A stretch of DNA of 64,000 nucleotides from positions 63,590,916 through 63,654,915 of the forward strand of contig OY744605.1 in assembly GCA_963556255.1 (NCBI GenBank). The letters run 5' to 3'. Under the pieces are notes generated by a model that was not told where the DNA came from, made no database searches, and worked only from the letters and a program-made list of their open reading frames with translations. The DNA comes from Allolobophora icterica. Lineage: Eukaryota; Annelida; Clitellata; Crassiclitellata; Lumbricidae. Shown one piece after another: positions 45,995-57,900 of the stretch. Position 1 is the first letter of the stretch. Every line of letters begins with the position of its first letter. Both the position numbers and the translations under genes were made by a program.

Positions 45995-46689
45995 GCTGTT
46001 GTCCTTTCTGCGGTGCTGTTCCTTTATAGTGGGCCATGGTCCCACTAGGTCCCATGGGTCCCGGTGCCTGTCGGTCTGCCCTAGGGCTCCGTCCCTGGCC
46101 CCTCTTATATACCCTTTCTAACGTCGTGGCTCATTTTTGCTCTGCAGCGCAGGCGGAGCTCCTTGTCCCTCCGCGCGGCGCGCGGACTGCTATCTAGCAA
46201 CATCATGCCTTCTCTGTTCTGGTCCAGCGACCTATACATCCCTATAGCGTAGCAACTGACCCCAATTGATTTCTCTGACCCAAATTGATTGCTCTGCTCT
46301 GTTCCACTCTTGCCTTAATTACAGTCTTGTTTGACCGGGGTTGAACTGGGAGCGCTCCTGAGTAGATAACCTTGATAAACTCTGTAATAATAATAATAAA
46401 ATCATCTAATACGAATTTTCAGAGAATTAAAGGTCTTTAACACAGTAACTAAGTTTACAATCCATTGTTATTTCAGCAGACAGACCAAAAGCCCATGCAG
46501 CTATACCAGAATGCATCAAATTTTGCAAGAGAGACTAATCTTGTTCCTATTAAAATCTTTGGTGACAACGGCCCTGGCAGCCAAGGCTGTCGTTAACACA
46601 AGAAATATAAACATCATTAATATTTACATCTGTTATGAATTAATATTCATAACGTTTGTTTGACGGACCCTTAGTAAGTTAGTTGGCAA
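45995..46689. other. Unassigned; SINE-tail-like piece at 46340-46402
   Basis: GGGAGCGCTCCTGAGTAG followed by an AAT run resembles the 3' part of the SINE at 56201-56433 (GGGAGCGCCTCTGAGTAG then AAAT repeats). The tRNA-like head is absent. Confidence 0.45.
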
Positions 46690-46772
46690 TCATACATACA
46701 TAAATACATACATACATACATACATACATACATACATACATACATACATACATACATACATACATACATACA

Positions 46773-46806
<34 letters not shown>

Positions 46807-46929
46807 CATACATACATACATACATACATACATACATACATACATACATACATACACACACATACATACACACATACATACATACATACATGATACATAC
46901 ATACATACATACATACATACATACATAGT

Positions 46930-46961
<32 letters not shown>

Positions 46962-47105
46962 CATACATACATACATACATACATACATACATACATACAT
47001 ACATACATACATACATACATACATACATACATACATACATACATACATACATACATACATGCATACATACATACATACATATGCATGTGTGCATGCGTAC
47101 ATACA
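46690..47105. repeat. (CATA)n tetranucleotide array
   Basis: About 415 bp of CATA with rare interruptions; second array of this type after 16185-16545. Confidence 0.97.
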
Positions 47106-48864
47106 TAGGCCTACATTAAGTACAATCATCAGGCCCTACATACGTTAATCTTGTTATTAAACCAGTCAGTCAAATGGTTATATGAACTACCATATCATAT
47201 CCCATAAAATATAAATCATATAATTTTTTATCATATTCATTAGGCAACAATAATTTAAAAAAAACTGTGAGACACCTATATGCTATATTAAGCACGTAAG
47301 TAAGTATCTTCTAAATTCAGGTGCTCTCATTTGCAAAAGAGGTCTCATGTGGGGTAAACAGATCGATGCAAATAGAGCAACATCAGTTAAGGAGATTATA
47401 GTGACAATAACTCTACAGTGTATTGTAGGCCTAATAAGTCGGTTGAATCACAGTATATATAAATACTACGAAAATTACACAAATCCTATGACTGTAAAAA
47501 CTTACAGTATAATGGTAGCGCTAAGAAATATTTTAATTAGTCTTTTAAAGACCTAACCGCGTGTTCATTAGTTTAGCTGAATTGACATTGTTGCCAATCG
47601 GACATGGTTCAGCGTCGGCTACAGCTGACGTATTTGCTAGCTTCTTGTTCTTTGTTGCCAAATTCTTTTTGCTTGCTTAGCAAAGTACTCGCCTACTCCG
47701 GCTGGGTTTCGATCTGAAAGGCAAGAATTGTAGCAGCAGATTCTTGTCTGCGCTTTAGGAATATCTGGTTTTGAATACCGCATTCTGTCGATCAAAAGGT
47801 GCATTTGATTTCACCGGTAAATTACCCTAACGATCTTTCGTGTTTAGTGAGATTTGCACATTTCAGCCGGGGATCGTACCAGGACGCCACCGACGCCGCT
47901 GTAGTTTTTTGGGCTCTTTCGCTCTGCAAACACTGCTTGAGCTTGTTATGACAAATTCCAATTTTCAGTCTTTAGCTGTTACGCTGAGTACGTATTTGCC
48001 CTACAAGCCTGTGCACGTTAACATTAAAGACGCTAAGAAATCAGTCTGACGGAGCGATCGAAATATAGAACATAGGCGATAAAGATATCATTGCATTTTG
48101 CAAAGTGTACTTGCCAGCGCTCATTGAATTTTTTGCAGAAAGTTGGTTTTTAAAACCAGCCCACAGTTGGAAATCGGTATGTCAAGTGGATTTTCTAAAC
48201 CCAATACATGCTTCATGCAAGTCTTATACATGATAAAATCGCAGGGAACAGGGTGCACGTGCACAATATGATGTATGAAGTAAATTTAATTCAATTTATT
48301 TGATTTCGTTTATTTCTCCATTATTTAACCACACATTTCCGTGTACTTAATAATTTTAATAGATGTGCAATGCACATATAGCAGTTGCTTATAACTAAAT
48401 GTTGCTTGTTATTTCTACTTACAAATGCACTTACTTAGTAACTGCAGAATAATTATTTCAGTGAAATAGTTGAAGCTGAGATAAATTTGATTGCTATTTA
48501 AACTAATCAGAATTAGAAGCTTCAAGTTGCATCAATAAATTATATGCAAAATTAAATTGGTGACTTTATTTTCATGAATTTCAAAATCCACTGGATTTCT
48601 AGTTAAAAAAAACCAAAAAGCTATTAAGTATTAGCAACAGTTTCATTTTTAAAACATTAAAGTGGTCTTTAAAAAACACATATGGATTAAACATATTCAT
48701 GAGAAAATTATCTTTCTTTTGTAATTATTCAACAAGCACGTACTCAGCATAACAGCTAAAGATTGAAAAGAGTGATTCAGTGACTGACATATATTTCAAA
48801 ATGCAATTAAATAATACTGGTTTTCAGAATTTTAATGTGTAACATTCTGTTACATACTTTGCAG
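47106..48864. other. Unassigned AT-rich stretch
   Basis: A frame at 47840-48049 is open but unrecognised. The part near 48865 would be intronic if the next candidate exon is real. Confidence 0.35.
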
Positions 48865-49005
48865 TGCTGCTAACAGTTTTAACAGATGCTGAGATTGTGT
48901 GTTGCGCTTTACTGCATCTCTCAAATGGCCTTATGTTGTACTCGTCACAGTTTCGTCAAATCATGTTATGTTGTGACAGGATTCTCTTTAAACAAGTTTG
49001 CTTAG
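48865..49005 (+). CDS. Candidate 141-nt exon, family unknown
   Basis: A good acceptor (CATACTTTGCAG|) and donor (CTTAG|GTAATAAG) bound an open, phase-symmetric (1-1) segment of 47 codons: LLTVLTDAEIVCCALLHLSN, GLMLYSSQFRQIMLCCDRIL, FKQVCL. The Cys/Leu-rich amphipathic sequence looks like protein. No neighbouring exon was identified. A hAT element has inserted 11 bp into the following intron, leaving the donor intact. The phase and strand would allow it to belong to a gene ending before 50 kb. Confidence 0.42.
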
Positions 49006-49016
49006 GTAATAAGGTG

Positions 49017-49270
49017 CAGGGCTTTTTTTCAGCCGGAACGGCGTTCCGGCACCTTTTTCAGCTACTAAAAAATAATTTATTTTAATTATTAAAACAATAA
49101 CTAAGTTATTTTAATTTATTTTCAGTGTTCTTGAACTGTTTTCAGTATTTATTGAGACCCCTCCCAACCCCCAATCCCGTTTTTCTCGTGATTTTAGCCA
49201 GCCCATAATTGTTGCGTTCCGGAACCTATTGTTCCGTTCCGGAACCTTTTTTTCTAGAAAAAAAGCACTG
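49017..49270. mobile_element. hAT-like MITE, 254 bp, TSD ATAAGGTG
   Basis: CAGGGCTTTTTTTCAGCCGG mirrors the right end (CAGTGCTTTTTTTCTAG on the other strand). Perfect ATAAGGTG copies lie at 49009-49016 and 49271-49278. Repeated GTTCCGGAAC/GTTCCGGCACC palindromes lie just inside both ends. Confidence 0.92.
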
Positions 49271-49590
49271 ATAAGGTGTATATTATATATTATATACTTC
49301 CATGCAAGGACAATCACTACTTTATACAGGTAGAGTTTTGTTCCGACATGTTCTAGGAGCTAAATAGTATTCTACCTTTTGTAGACTAATCTAGACTAAT
49401 GTTTTTTTACTGTAGCATACTCTTTCTGTAAGAAGTTGCGGTTTGTCAACTTTCATGTAGGTACTTGGACTGAAAACAAGAAAACAATTAGATTTAACAA
49501 GTGAGCAAAAATAATTATGATAATTTATTCACATTCATAATTATCAAAGGGCTGGTATCAAAATATGATTTAGATAATATAATATATACA
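49271..49590. other. Unassigned
   Basis: Nothing supported. Confidence 0.4.
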
Positions 49591-49955
49591 CAGGGCTGTA
49601 GTGGTAAAATTTGAGGTGAGTATACGCTACCGGTGACCAGCGGCATAAAAAAAATTTGAAGACCTTTTTTTAGGGAAAATTTCTGACTTTTCACCAATTC
49701 TCTGAAAATTTTCAGACTTTTTACGATTTTGTCTCTGAAAAAGTTGATGACCTTTTTTTTTTTTTTTTTTTTTTTAGTCATTTGCCCTAAAAACCTTTAA
49801 AAACCTCTCTTTTTTGAAAAATTTTCGTTCCCAGAGGTAAGTATACGCTGTATACCCGCGTATACCCTCGTCTACAGCCATGAGTATACGCTCTCAAATT
49901 TCTCTAGAGGTAAGTATACGCTGTATACCCGCGTATACGCTCGACTACAGCCCTG
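49591..49955. mobile_element. hAT-like MITE, family B copy 2, TSD TATATACA
   Basis: The same CAGGGCTGTAGTGGTAA and CGACTACAGCCCTG ends as 33704-33927. TATATACA flanks at 49583-49590 and 49956-49963. It contains a poly(T) run near 49748-49775 and several GAGGTAAGTATACGCTGTAT units. Confidence 0.93.
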
Positions 49956-50039
49956 TATATACATGTATGTAATACATAAAACAATGTATATACACATATG
50001 TAGATATAATATTTAATATATATGCCTACTTTTTGGGCT

Positions 50040-53000
50040 ATTTCAGGATTTATTTCTGTTACTGTGAAGAACGTTTTTGATGTGAATCACCTTGTCACCT
50101 TGTGCTGTCAGCTCGTGGAGCTCTGGCGATCGTCCTGGTGAACACACTCCACCGTCTCCTATTCGATGACAAGTCTCTCAATTCCGCCAAATTCATGCCA
50201 GTTACATCTTGTATCTCATCCATCCATCTCCTCCTTGGGCGACCCAGTCTTCTCCTCCCCTCACCGCACGCCAGCATCATTTCCTTCTCCAGACCATCAG
50301 ATCGCATAACATGTCCAAAGAACCTTAGCTTCATTCTTGTCGCAGTTTGTTTTAACGACTCTTCATTCTCAACTCCAATCTCCTCTCGTATTGATTCGTT
50401 CGTTCTTTTCTCAGTCCAAGATATTCTCAGCATCTTCCTCCATATCCACATTTCACAAGCGTTAACCTTATTTTCCATGTTCTTTGTCATTGTCCACGTC
50501 TCGCAACCGTACAGTACCGTAGGAAAGATTAGTGCTCTCACGAGCCTTTTTTTGGTTTCTATGCTCACATGTTTGTCTTTCCATATCTTTTCCAGTCCGG
50601 TCATTGCAGCTTTCCCTATAGCAATCCTTCGTTTTATTTCTGGATCACACTTTCCCTCCTTTCCAACCAGTGATCCTAGGAATGTGAAGCTTTCTACCAC
50701 CTCTATTTCCTCTCCGTCTATCTCAAAACTATCCCAATCTGCTGTTGTCATGACCTTTGTCTTCTTTATGTTGAAGTATAAACCAGCTTTTTCACTTTCT
50801 CTCCTGACCCTTCTTATCAGTTCTGCCAGATCCTCTTTTCTTTTTGCCATTAATGTTGTGTCATCTGCGTATCTAAGGTTATTCAGTGTCTTTCCAGCAA
50901 TTTTTACTCCCTCAATTGCCCCCTCCAGTTCTGCTTTTCTCATTATTCTTTCAGCATATAGATTAAACAGGAATGGAGACAAGATGCATCCCTGCCTCAC
51001 TCCTTTCTTGATTCTGAAATTGTCAGTGTCTCCGTATTCTGTTCTTATCACCGCTATCTGGTCTTCATATAAACCCTTTAGTAACATTATCAGGTGTTTC
51101 GGAATTCCCATTTCAAGCAGGGTTTTCCACATTAAATCATGGTTAATGCAGTCGAATGCCTTGCTATAGTCAATGAAACAGATGTGAACCTCCTGTCCAT
51201 ACTCCCTTTGTCTCTCCATTATCCACCTCATGTTGGCTATATGGTCTCGAGTTCCACGAGATTTCCTAAACCCTGCCTGGTTCACCGGAAGTTCTCTTTC
51301 AATTGTGCCTTCCATTCTTTTGTGAATTATTTTCAGTAATATTTTACTAGTGTGTGATATCATTGCTATCGTCCTATAATTTTCACACTCCCTCGCATCT
51401 CCTTTCTTGAATATAGGTATAAAGATCGACTTCTTCCAGTCCTCCGGCCATTCTCCAGTTGCCCATATTTGATTGCACAATTTTGTTATTGTTTTTATCA
51501 TCGCATCATCCCCTGCTTTTATCAGTTCTATAGGTATCCCATCTTGACCGGGTGCCTTATTGTCCTTGAGTTGTCTGATTGCCCATTCTACCTCCGCTTC
51601 CATGACCTCCGGTTCCTTTTCATACTCTGTTACGTCAATTTGTTCTTTTTTGACTCGTTTGTCTTCCCTATACAACTCCTCCGTGTATTCTCTCCATCTA
51701 TGCTTTATCCCTTCTTCATCGCAGATTACATTTCCATCTCCTGCCTTCATTGAGCCCATTCTAGGTGCAAATTTTCCCGTGATTGTCTTTACTTTTGAGA
51801 ACATTTCCTTGGTTCGTCCCTTCCTTCCCTCGTCTTCCATTTCTCTGCATAATTCGTTTAGATGTATTTCTTTATCTTTCCGTGCTTGTTTTTGGAAGGC
51901 ACTGTTCAGTGCCCTTACCTTATCCTTTTCTCCTGCCTTCTTTGCAGCCTTCCTATCAACCGCCATGCATATGGCTTCTCTCGATAGCCATGTCGTTGTT
52001 GTGATTTTCTTCTTCTTTGGAATGTGCTTATCTGCGACTTCGACTATTGTTTTCTTCATCCTCTCCCATAGGTTGTTCGAATCCTCTTCCTCTTCTATCT
52101 CATCTCTCTCTAGTACTTCAAACCGATTCTTTATTTCCATCCTGTATTCCAGTGTGATACCCTTGCAGTCGTATCTGATCAATCGATCTCCTTTCTTTAT
52201 CTTTTTCAATTTCGTTCTCAGTGTTGTTACCAATAGCTCATGGTCAGTTCCACAGTCCGCTCCTGGCCTTGTTCTCACATCTCTTATTGTGCTTTTCCAT
52301 CTTTTGTTTATCAGTATGTAGTCAATCTGGTTCCTATGCTTCCCATTCGGTGACGTCCATGTGTACAGTCTTCTCTTAGGCTGTTCGAACCATGTGTTCA
52401 TAATTCCTAAGCCATTCCCTTTGCAAAACTCAACAAGTCTTTCTCCTGCTTCATTCTGTTCACCCAGGCCATGACTACCTAATGTGTCTCCATCGCCTCC
52501 GGTGCATTGACCCACCTTCGCATTGAAGTCACCTATGATCACTAGTACGTCGCCCTTCGGAGTTCTGTCCACTGTACTTTGTAGGCTGGTGTAAAAACCC
52601 TCGTGTTCCTCTTCTGACGATATCGATGTTGGAGCATATACCTGTATAATGGTTATGTTGACCTTTCTTCCTCTGAATCTTACACTCAAAATTCTATCAC
52701 TCACTGTATCATATCCCATTATCGCATTTGCGCTTGACTTGTCACACATGATTGCAACTCCATTTCTTCCTCTCTCTTTTTGTCCTGACATTATTATCCT
52801 GTATCCATTCCAACTGAAATGTCCTTGTCCCTTCCACCTTGTCTCACTTAATCCTAGGATTGCTATGTCTAATTTCTTCATCTCTCCCTGTATCACGTCC
52901 ATCTTTCCGCTCTGCATACTTCGCACGTTCCATGTGCCCAACTTCATCTTCTGCTTACAGCTCAGGTTGAGTCTTTCCCCTCCGAATCGATCCACCTCTA

Positions 53001-53390
53001 GACGTCCTTTCGGCTTTAGTCCTGTTGCTTCATTAGATCGAGGGGCCCTTGACTCTCCGTCTTGCTCTTCCCCAGTAGCTTCTAAGTCACGCTCCGGCCT
53101 GGGAGTCCCACCATTCGCAACTATCACCGTTTTTGGCTTAGTGTGTTTCATGACGATTTTCTTGGCAAGTTAACAGGGGTGGTTTGCCATTGCCTTCCCC
53201 TGGTTTTGCCTGCCGTGCCCGTTCGTTCCCCTTCCTAGGAAGGGTACCAACGGTCCGCACCACGAGAAGGTGGGCACGGAGGACTTTGGTTCACCAGCCC
53301 AGGTCGGATCCGAGTCTACGCTCAACAGATACGTCGGTCAGGTCGCCTCCCCGTTTTACTCTGTACTAGAGTGACTGGTGAACCTTTGCG
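50040..53390 (-). mobile_element. RTE/BovB-like LINE, apparently complete coding region
   Basis: It comprises one long intact ORF (50095-53151) with putative 5' sequence at 53152-53390 and a short 3' UTR reaching an AATAAA-like A-rich end near 50048. On the minus strand, GGGGAAGGCAATGGCAAACC and CTTGCCAAGAAAA just before the ORF start are the kind of sequence found in BovB/RTE elements. Exact termini and target duplication could not be fixed by eye. No satellite interruption or decay is seen in the ORF, suggesting recent insertion. Confidence 0.82.
50095..53151 (-). CDS. RTE-type endonuclease/reverse transcriptase, 1018 aa, intact
   Basis: This ORF2-type protein nicks target DNA and reverse-transcribes its RNA in the nucleus. 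An apurinic-like endonuclease domain spans about residues 68-310: KLGTWNVRSM (N76), LSETRW (E103), QVYAPT (Y172), IGDFNAKVG (D208, N210), QIDYIL (D277) and a GTDHEL end (D303, H304). The RT domain runs from about 520 to 800: NKAPGQDGIP, FIPIFKKGD, NQAGFRKSRGTRDHI, FIDYSKAFD (659-667), GVRQGCILSP (717-726) and YADD (761-764), followed by TFLGSLVG. A C-terminal region with LYGCETWTM and RWMDEIQDVTGM completes it. All named catalytic residues are present and there are no stops, so it could encode active enzyme. Plus-strand frames in this interval are antisense shadows. Confidence 0.93.
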   Translation of the reverse strand: MKHTKPKTVIVANGGTPRPERDLEATGEEQDGESRAPRSNEATGLKPKGRLEVDRFGGERLNLSCKQKMKLGTWNVRSMQSGKMDVIQGEMKKLDIAILGLSETRWKGQGHFSWNGYRIIMSGQKERGRNGVAIMCDKSSANAIMGYDTVSDRILSVRFRGRKVNITIIQVYAPTSISSEEEHEGFYTSLQSTVDRTPKGDVLVIIGDFNAKVGQCTGGDGDTLGSHGLGEQNEAGERLVEFCKGNGLGIMNTWFEQPKRRLYTWTSPNGKHRNQIDYILINKRWKSTIRDVRTRPGADCGTDHELLVTTLRTKLKKIKKGDRLIRYDCKGITLEYRMEIKNRFEVLERDEIEEEEDSNNLWERMKKTIVEVADKHIPKKKKITTTTWLSREAICMAVDRKAAKKAGEKDKVRALNSAFQKQARKDKEIHLNELCREMEDEGRKGRTKEMFSKVKTITGKFAPRMGSMKAGDGNVICDEEGIKHRWREYTEELYREDKRVKKEQIDVTEYEKEPEVMEAEVEWAIRQLKDNKAPGQDGIPIELIKAGDDAMIKTITKLCNQIWATGEWPEDWKKSIFIPIFKKGDARECENYRTIAMISHTSKILLKIIHKRMEGTIERELPVNQAGFRKSRGTRDHIANMRWIMERQREYGQEVHICFIDYSKAFDCINHDLMWKTLLEMGIPKHLIMLLKGLYEDQIAVIRTEYGDTDNFRIKKGVRQGCILSPFLFNLYAERIMRKAELEGAIEGVKIAGKTLNNLRYADDTTLMAKRKEDLAELIRRVRRESEKAGLYFNIKKTKVMTTADWDSFEIDGEEIEVVESFTFLGSLVGKEGKCDPEIKRRIAIGKAAMTGLEKIWKDKHVSIETKKRLVRALIFPTVLYGCETWTMTKNMENKVNACEMWIWRKMLRISWTEKRTNESIREEIGVENEESLKQTATRMKLRFFGHVMRSDGLEKEMMLACGEGRRRLGRPRRRWMDEIQDVTGMNLAELRDLSSNRRRWSVFTRTIARAPRADSTR

Positions 53391-53535
53391 GACGTGAATA
53401 ACATGTATTAATTATAATTGAATTGGAAAGATTGAAAGAGATTTTGGTAATTTTTTCATTGTTTTTCGTCTTTGAGTTTTTAAATATTTGGAGATTTTAG
53501 CGAATGCTGTGTTTTGCTTGGTCAGTTAGGGCAAG
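53391..53535 (+). promoter_or_regulatory. 5' flank/UTR of the nuclear ankyrin-repeat gene
   Basis: Only about 145 bp separates the start codon from the RTE 5' end. No TATA box at a convincing position. GGGCAAG precedes the ATG (an A at -3), an acceptable start context. The natural promoter may have been displaced by the LINE, or may lie within its 5' sequence. Confidence 0.35.
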
Positions 53536-54946
53536 ATGTCTCAAACAGCAGGGAAGAAGTACGTCAGTAAACGTATAAAAGTGAAGACCGTTCCATTCGA
53601 ATTGGATGAATCTATCAGTACTTACAAGCGCCGAAGTACTAAACGTGGTAGTGAAACCAAAGTTCTTCTTTTTCAACGAAACGAGTTCTTGGCAGTTAGA
53701 AACGATACAGGTTGGGACCTAACTTTCATGTATTTGTTTGTATTTTAGTTAGCTAGTAAGTTGTTGAGCTATTATAGCTTCTCTTATTTCCTCACAGGAG
53801 TGCTAACAAAGCTAACCAAAATAGTGTTAAACTTTATACTTTATTTCGAACAAAAAGTTCATCACAACTCAAACAGTGTTCAGATAGCTGAAGTTTGGAC
53901 TAGAGACAGCATTAAGGTCCATTACACTACAGAAGCATTCAAATGAGATCAAGCTGGTGTGCTGTTGTCCAAGTGCTGGATAAAGGTGTTCAGGTCTGAT
54001 CTTGACTGATGATGTTATACGTGGCTTGGTAGTATAGCTGTGACACATTAGAAATAGTGAATCGTACCTGTAGGTCATGTTGGTTGTTGTGTTGTATTGC
54101 ATTTGTCAATATTATGGCATAGGCTGACCTGACTTCCCAGTTTTTCCAAGATTGTGCCAATTTTTCGTTTTTTTTTTACTAGACTAGAATTAATTAAATT
54201 TGATTAATTCTGCTCAGCCTGCTATAGCCCCTCTTATAGAATGAACTGCTTGGTTGCTTCTGGCATGTGATCCTGTAGCAAACCTTGCTTATAAAATTAC
54301 TTATTTATTTAGATTAATAATTAATTTAGGTTTAGTATAAGATAGCTAATTTTAAGCGGCGTTTAACCTATACAAGTGGCGTTATATAAATGAAACTAAG
54401 TAAATAAGTTTGAATACATGTAAAAGGAATTAGTTGTCTAATTTTAATATATTTGTATCAAATCTACAGAAAAAATTGGCATTACTTGGAATATGACTTT
54501 ATTCGATGTAATGTAATGAGTCATTCTATCTCTAGCACAAACGCTCAAGACTATTATAAATAATAGGTTCTACATAGGTGACTTTTTAACAAAGCTTTAA
54601 AAACTAGCGTGTGGACATCATGTGTTAAATGTGATTGTTCAGTTGGTTGGTCTTATTGTGTTGACAGATGGATTCTTTCTGTGCCGTGCTCTTCAGCACA
54701 TCTATGAATCAACTAAGCGTTTCAACATCCAGTGGCTGGAGCAGGATGCGCAGCACGAAAACACCTACGACTTGGCCTACATGGACGTGCTTGACCCAGA
54801 GTGCATCCTTACTGATGTTCATCTCAAGAAGGCCAAAAAGGACAAGTACACGCTGCCTCTGAACCAGAAGCAGAAGGTAGAGAAGGCACTTGCAAAGTCC
54901 GTTGAAGGCAGGGACAGCAGTGATGAAGAGGAAGAGTCAGACGCAG
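53536..54946 (+). CDS. Exons 1-2 of the nuclear ankyrin gene: N-terminal domain
   Basis: Exon 1 (residues 1-58) is basic with VKTVPFELDESISTYKRRST then KVLLFQRNEFLAVRNDT. Exon 2 (59-151) has DGFFLCRALQHIYESTKRFN, IQWLEQDA and DVLDPECILTDVHLKK. Alternating hydrophobic/aromatic residues and the IQWLE motif suggest a small beta-rich fold such as a Tudor- or BAH-like reader, which is inference only. Exon 2 ends in an acidic tail (DSSDEEEESDA). The phase-1 junction creates Asp59. Confidence 0.82.
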
Positions 54947-57900
54947 GTGATCGTTTTGTGGTTTAACCCCAGTGTGTATCGTGGAGTATTTGCAGCCTTG
55001 ACTGAGATTTTCTATGTTTTGTAACAGTAGGATGCATTATCTATCTGGCCCTTATTGCTGCGTGTTCTGTAGGATACCTAATCAGTTTGGTATTACTTCA
55101 AGTGACTGAACAGGCTTGTGGTTTTTAGGCTTTATTTCGGTATCACCTGTGGGGCAGGATGCCTTATCAAATTTGGTCTTATGCTGGCATTTTTTATAAT
55201 GTGGTGTTTTGTATGATATGAAGAACTGCATTATTCGTCAAAGCCTTTGTAAAATAAGGTCAATTTCTAATGTTTCACTTGAGTTTGACTTCTTTGCAGT
55301 ATAAATAATGTTACAATGAAGCATGTTTTAAGAAGGTTGCTGTGTACTTCAAGTGGCATGGTAGTGCTTATTGAACTTTATTGGCAATAAAAAGGTCCGA
55401 GTCCAATTGTCAATGAATCAGAGAGAAAGATATTTCAATTTCTTTGTTCATCTTTTGCCTTCTAACCTTATCTGCTGGAAATGAACCTACAGTTTACGTG
55501 GGGTGAGGGTGAGGTAGAGGCTACAGCTACCCTTGCTTCCATGTAGAGTTAGAGCAAATGGAGTTGTTGACACTTCATTTATGACTGCTTTAAGAGGCTG
55601 GCTTGTCTGTCTTTTACTTTACTGGTACGTTACATTGAGTTGTAACTTGTACTAGGACCAACTGCAGACTGTTCGTTGTTTGCTTGAATTTACCATGTTA
55701 CCTTTTGGTTCTCAAAAGGGTGATTCCCACTTCAATTCAACCAACGTGATTGAAATGACCGACTCAGATTTACGTGACACTTAAATGTAGAAGTGTGAAT
55801 TTTTTCAGATTTGAAGAAACTCTGAAAGGGTCGAGGTCAAGGTTAAAGTGTTTAATTGTGAAATACAGTATCGATGTTAAACTCTACCCAAATAGCTCAT
55901 CAAAAGAGCTGAATAATGACACCAAGAACGCCTTCCTAGCTCTCATATAAGCTGAGATACAGGTGTCCAAAGATACGAGGTCGAGCGGGTCGAGTCAAAG
56001 TTCGTCGACACGTATCTCGGAATGTAATTGACCAAAAAAAATTTTTTCATGGGTTTTTTACATGTCTTATGTGGTCCAACAAGTGGGCAAAATTTCATGT
56101 AAATTGAGTCGGTCATGGCAGTCTTAGTTGCAGATTTGGTTGATTTGACACGGAATCACCCAAAAGCTCCTTGAAGGAGACTACAGTTGCTGTTAACTTG
56201 TGGGGCGTGGTGGCTCAGTGGTAAGTTCGGCGCCTTGTGACCGGAGGGTTGCAGGTTCGAATCCCACTCTAGCCGCTGCGTGCGGACCTTGGGCACTTCA
56301 CTCGCGATTGCTCGTGGCGCTTCGGCGTGAAAACTACGACACAGTATCAATGCTGTAGTCGGGAGCGCCTCTGAGTAGTAGTAGACTTGAGGAGGTGCTA
56401 TAGAAATATCCTAAATAAATAAATAAATAAATATTCTGGCTCTAAAACTCAGTTTTTGTTGCAACTTTTGATGAATTTGTAAGTTCTGTAATATTACAGC
56501 TAGTTGTCTTTACTGTAGTCCGTTTGTTTGTTATTTCTGTGTTTGGATGCTGATCAAAGGCTTAATGTTTGGGTTTAGAACCACCAAAGAAAAAGGCAAA
56601 ACTTGATGATTCTTCAAAACAGGTGAAGAAGGCCAGCAGTACCAAAGCAAAAGCACAGAAAAAGACTGCCAAAGGTTAGATATTGCTGTGTATTATAAGT
56701 TTAACTGAATTTTAATCATGGTGACTTGTAATAATGAATTTAATCGCTGAGTGTTTATCACTGTGAATTTAATTGCTCAAAATTTTATTCAGCTGAATTT
56801 TAGATGCTGTTAGTTTTAATCAGTGTGGGTTTCAATCTTCTAAATTTTATCACTGCTAGTTTCACAATTGTGAGTTATGATCAGATTTTTCATTGGTGTT
56901 TCTGCTGTCATAGGACCTATGTTGAAGAAGGGAAGTCTCAAGAAGAAGACCAGTAGTGTAGTAGTTGCTGCAAAAGGAATTAAAAAAAGAGCCCTTCAAA
57001 AATCTGGTGCAAAAGGTAGTGGTTACACGATGTTGTCCATATATGTTTTATGTATTTATTAGTTTAGATTTGATATTTATTAATTCAGTAATATATAAAT
57101 AATTACTTCTTTCTTATATTTTTGCAGCATGACAGTAACAAAGTATGCAGTCACATTAAAAATGAGCAGATGTCATGTCTCCCTATTAAAGGAATGAGGA
57201 CCACAAGATTCATGGCATGGTTGTGGTTGAATGAGCTTATTTGCATACATTTTTATAAGTTTCTTAGAAGCTGCTACCTTACTAACTGAATCTCACCTTG
57301 CCTGACCTGTGGTAGAAGAATTTGTCTATTCAGTAATGTTTTATGTAGTTATGGACTTCAATTTTAGGTTCAAAGGCAGGTAAAAAGTCGGAGACTGGTA
57401 AGGCTGGGCCAGCCAGGAAAGGGAAGGGCAAAGGTGTTCTCATCCCAAGGCCAAGTGTCAAAGTCTTGGAAAAGGACCCATTGCTCCATTCCAAGTAAGA
57501 CCAAACAGTGATGTCAGATATTTCAAAATTTAATATTATATATATAACAGTGCCTGGTATTTTAAATGTTCTTGAATCAACTACGTATTTGAGCAGGAAT
57601 TTTGTTGTGCTGTTCTCACCCAGTGTCTACATAAGTTTGCAAAAATCCTGTGTTTCATATGTTGAAGTACTTCACATTTATTGAAATGGCTTTGCATATT
57701 GGTTTATTTTGACTTGGGTTTGATGTATGCAGGAACCTCTGTACAATATGCATCACTATACTGTAAATTCTGATATAGAGCTGTTGCCAACACACATTCT
57801 GAGTTTAGTACAGCTTCAATTGTGGTTGCATAATAATGCAATATCATTATTTATGTAGCTGATATGGATTTCAAAGTAGTGTTATGCATGAAGCCTATGA

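Noticed and set aside
50102..53173. Several plus-strand frames of 66-355 codons
   Set aside because: Antisense shadows of the RTE ORF on the minus strand.
54622..54667. Alternative start upstream of exon 2 of the nuclear ankyrin gene
   Set aside because: The hydrophobic extension is intronic; a good acceptor at 54667/54668 joins in phase with exon 1.
56201..56290. Functional tRNA gene
   Set aside because: A and B boxes are good but the acceptor stem is not, and a SINE body with an (AAAT)n tail follows.
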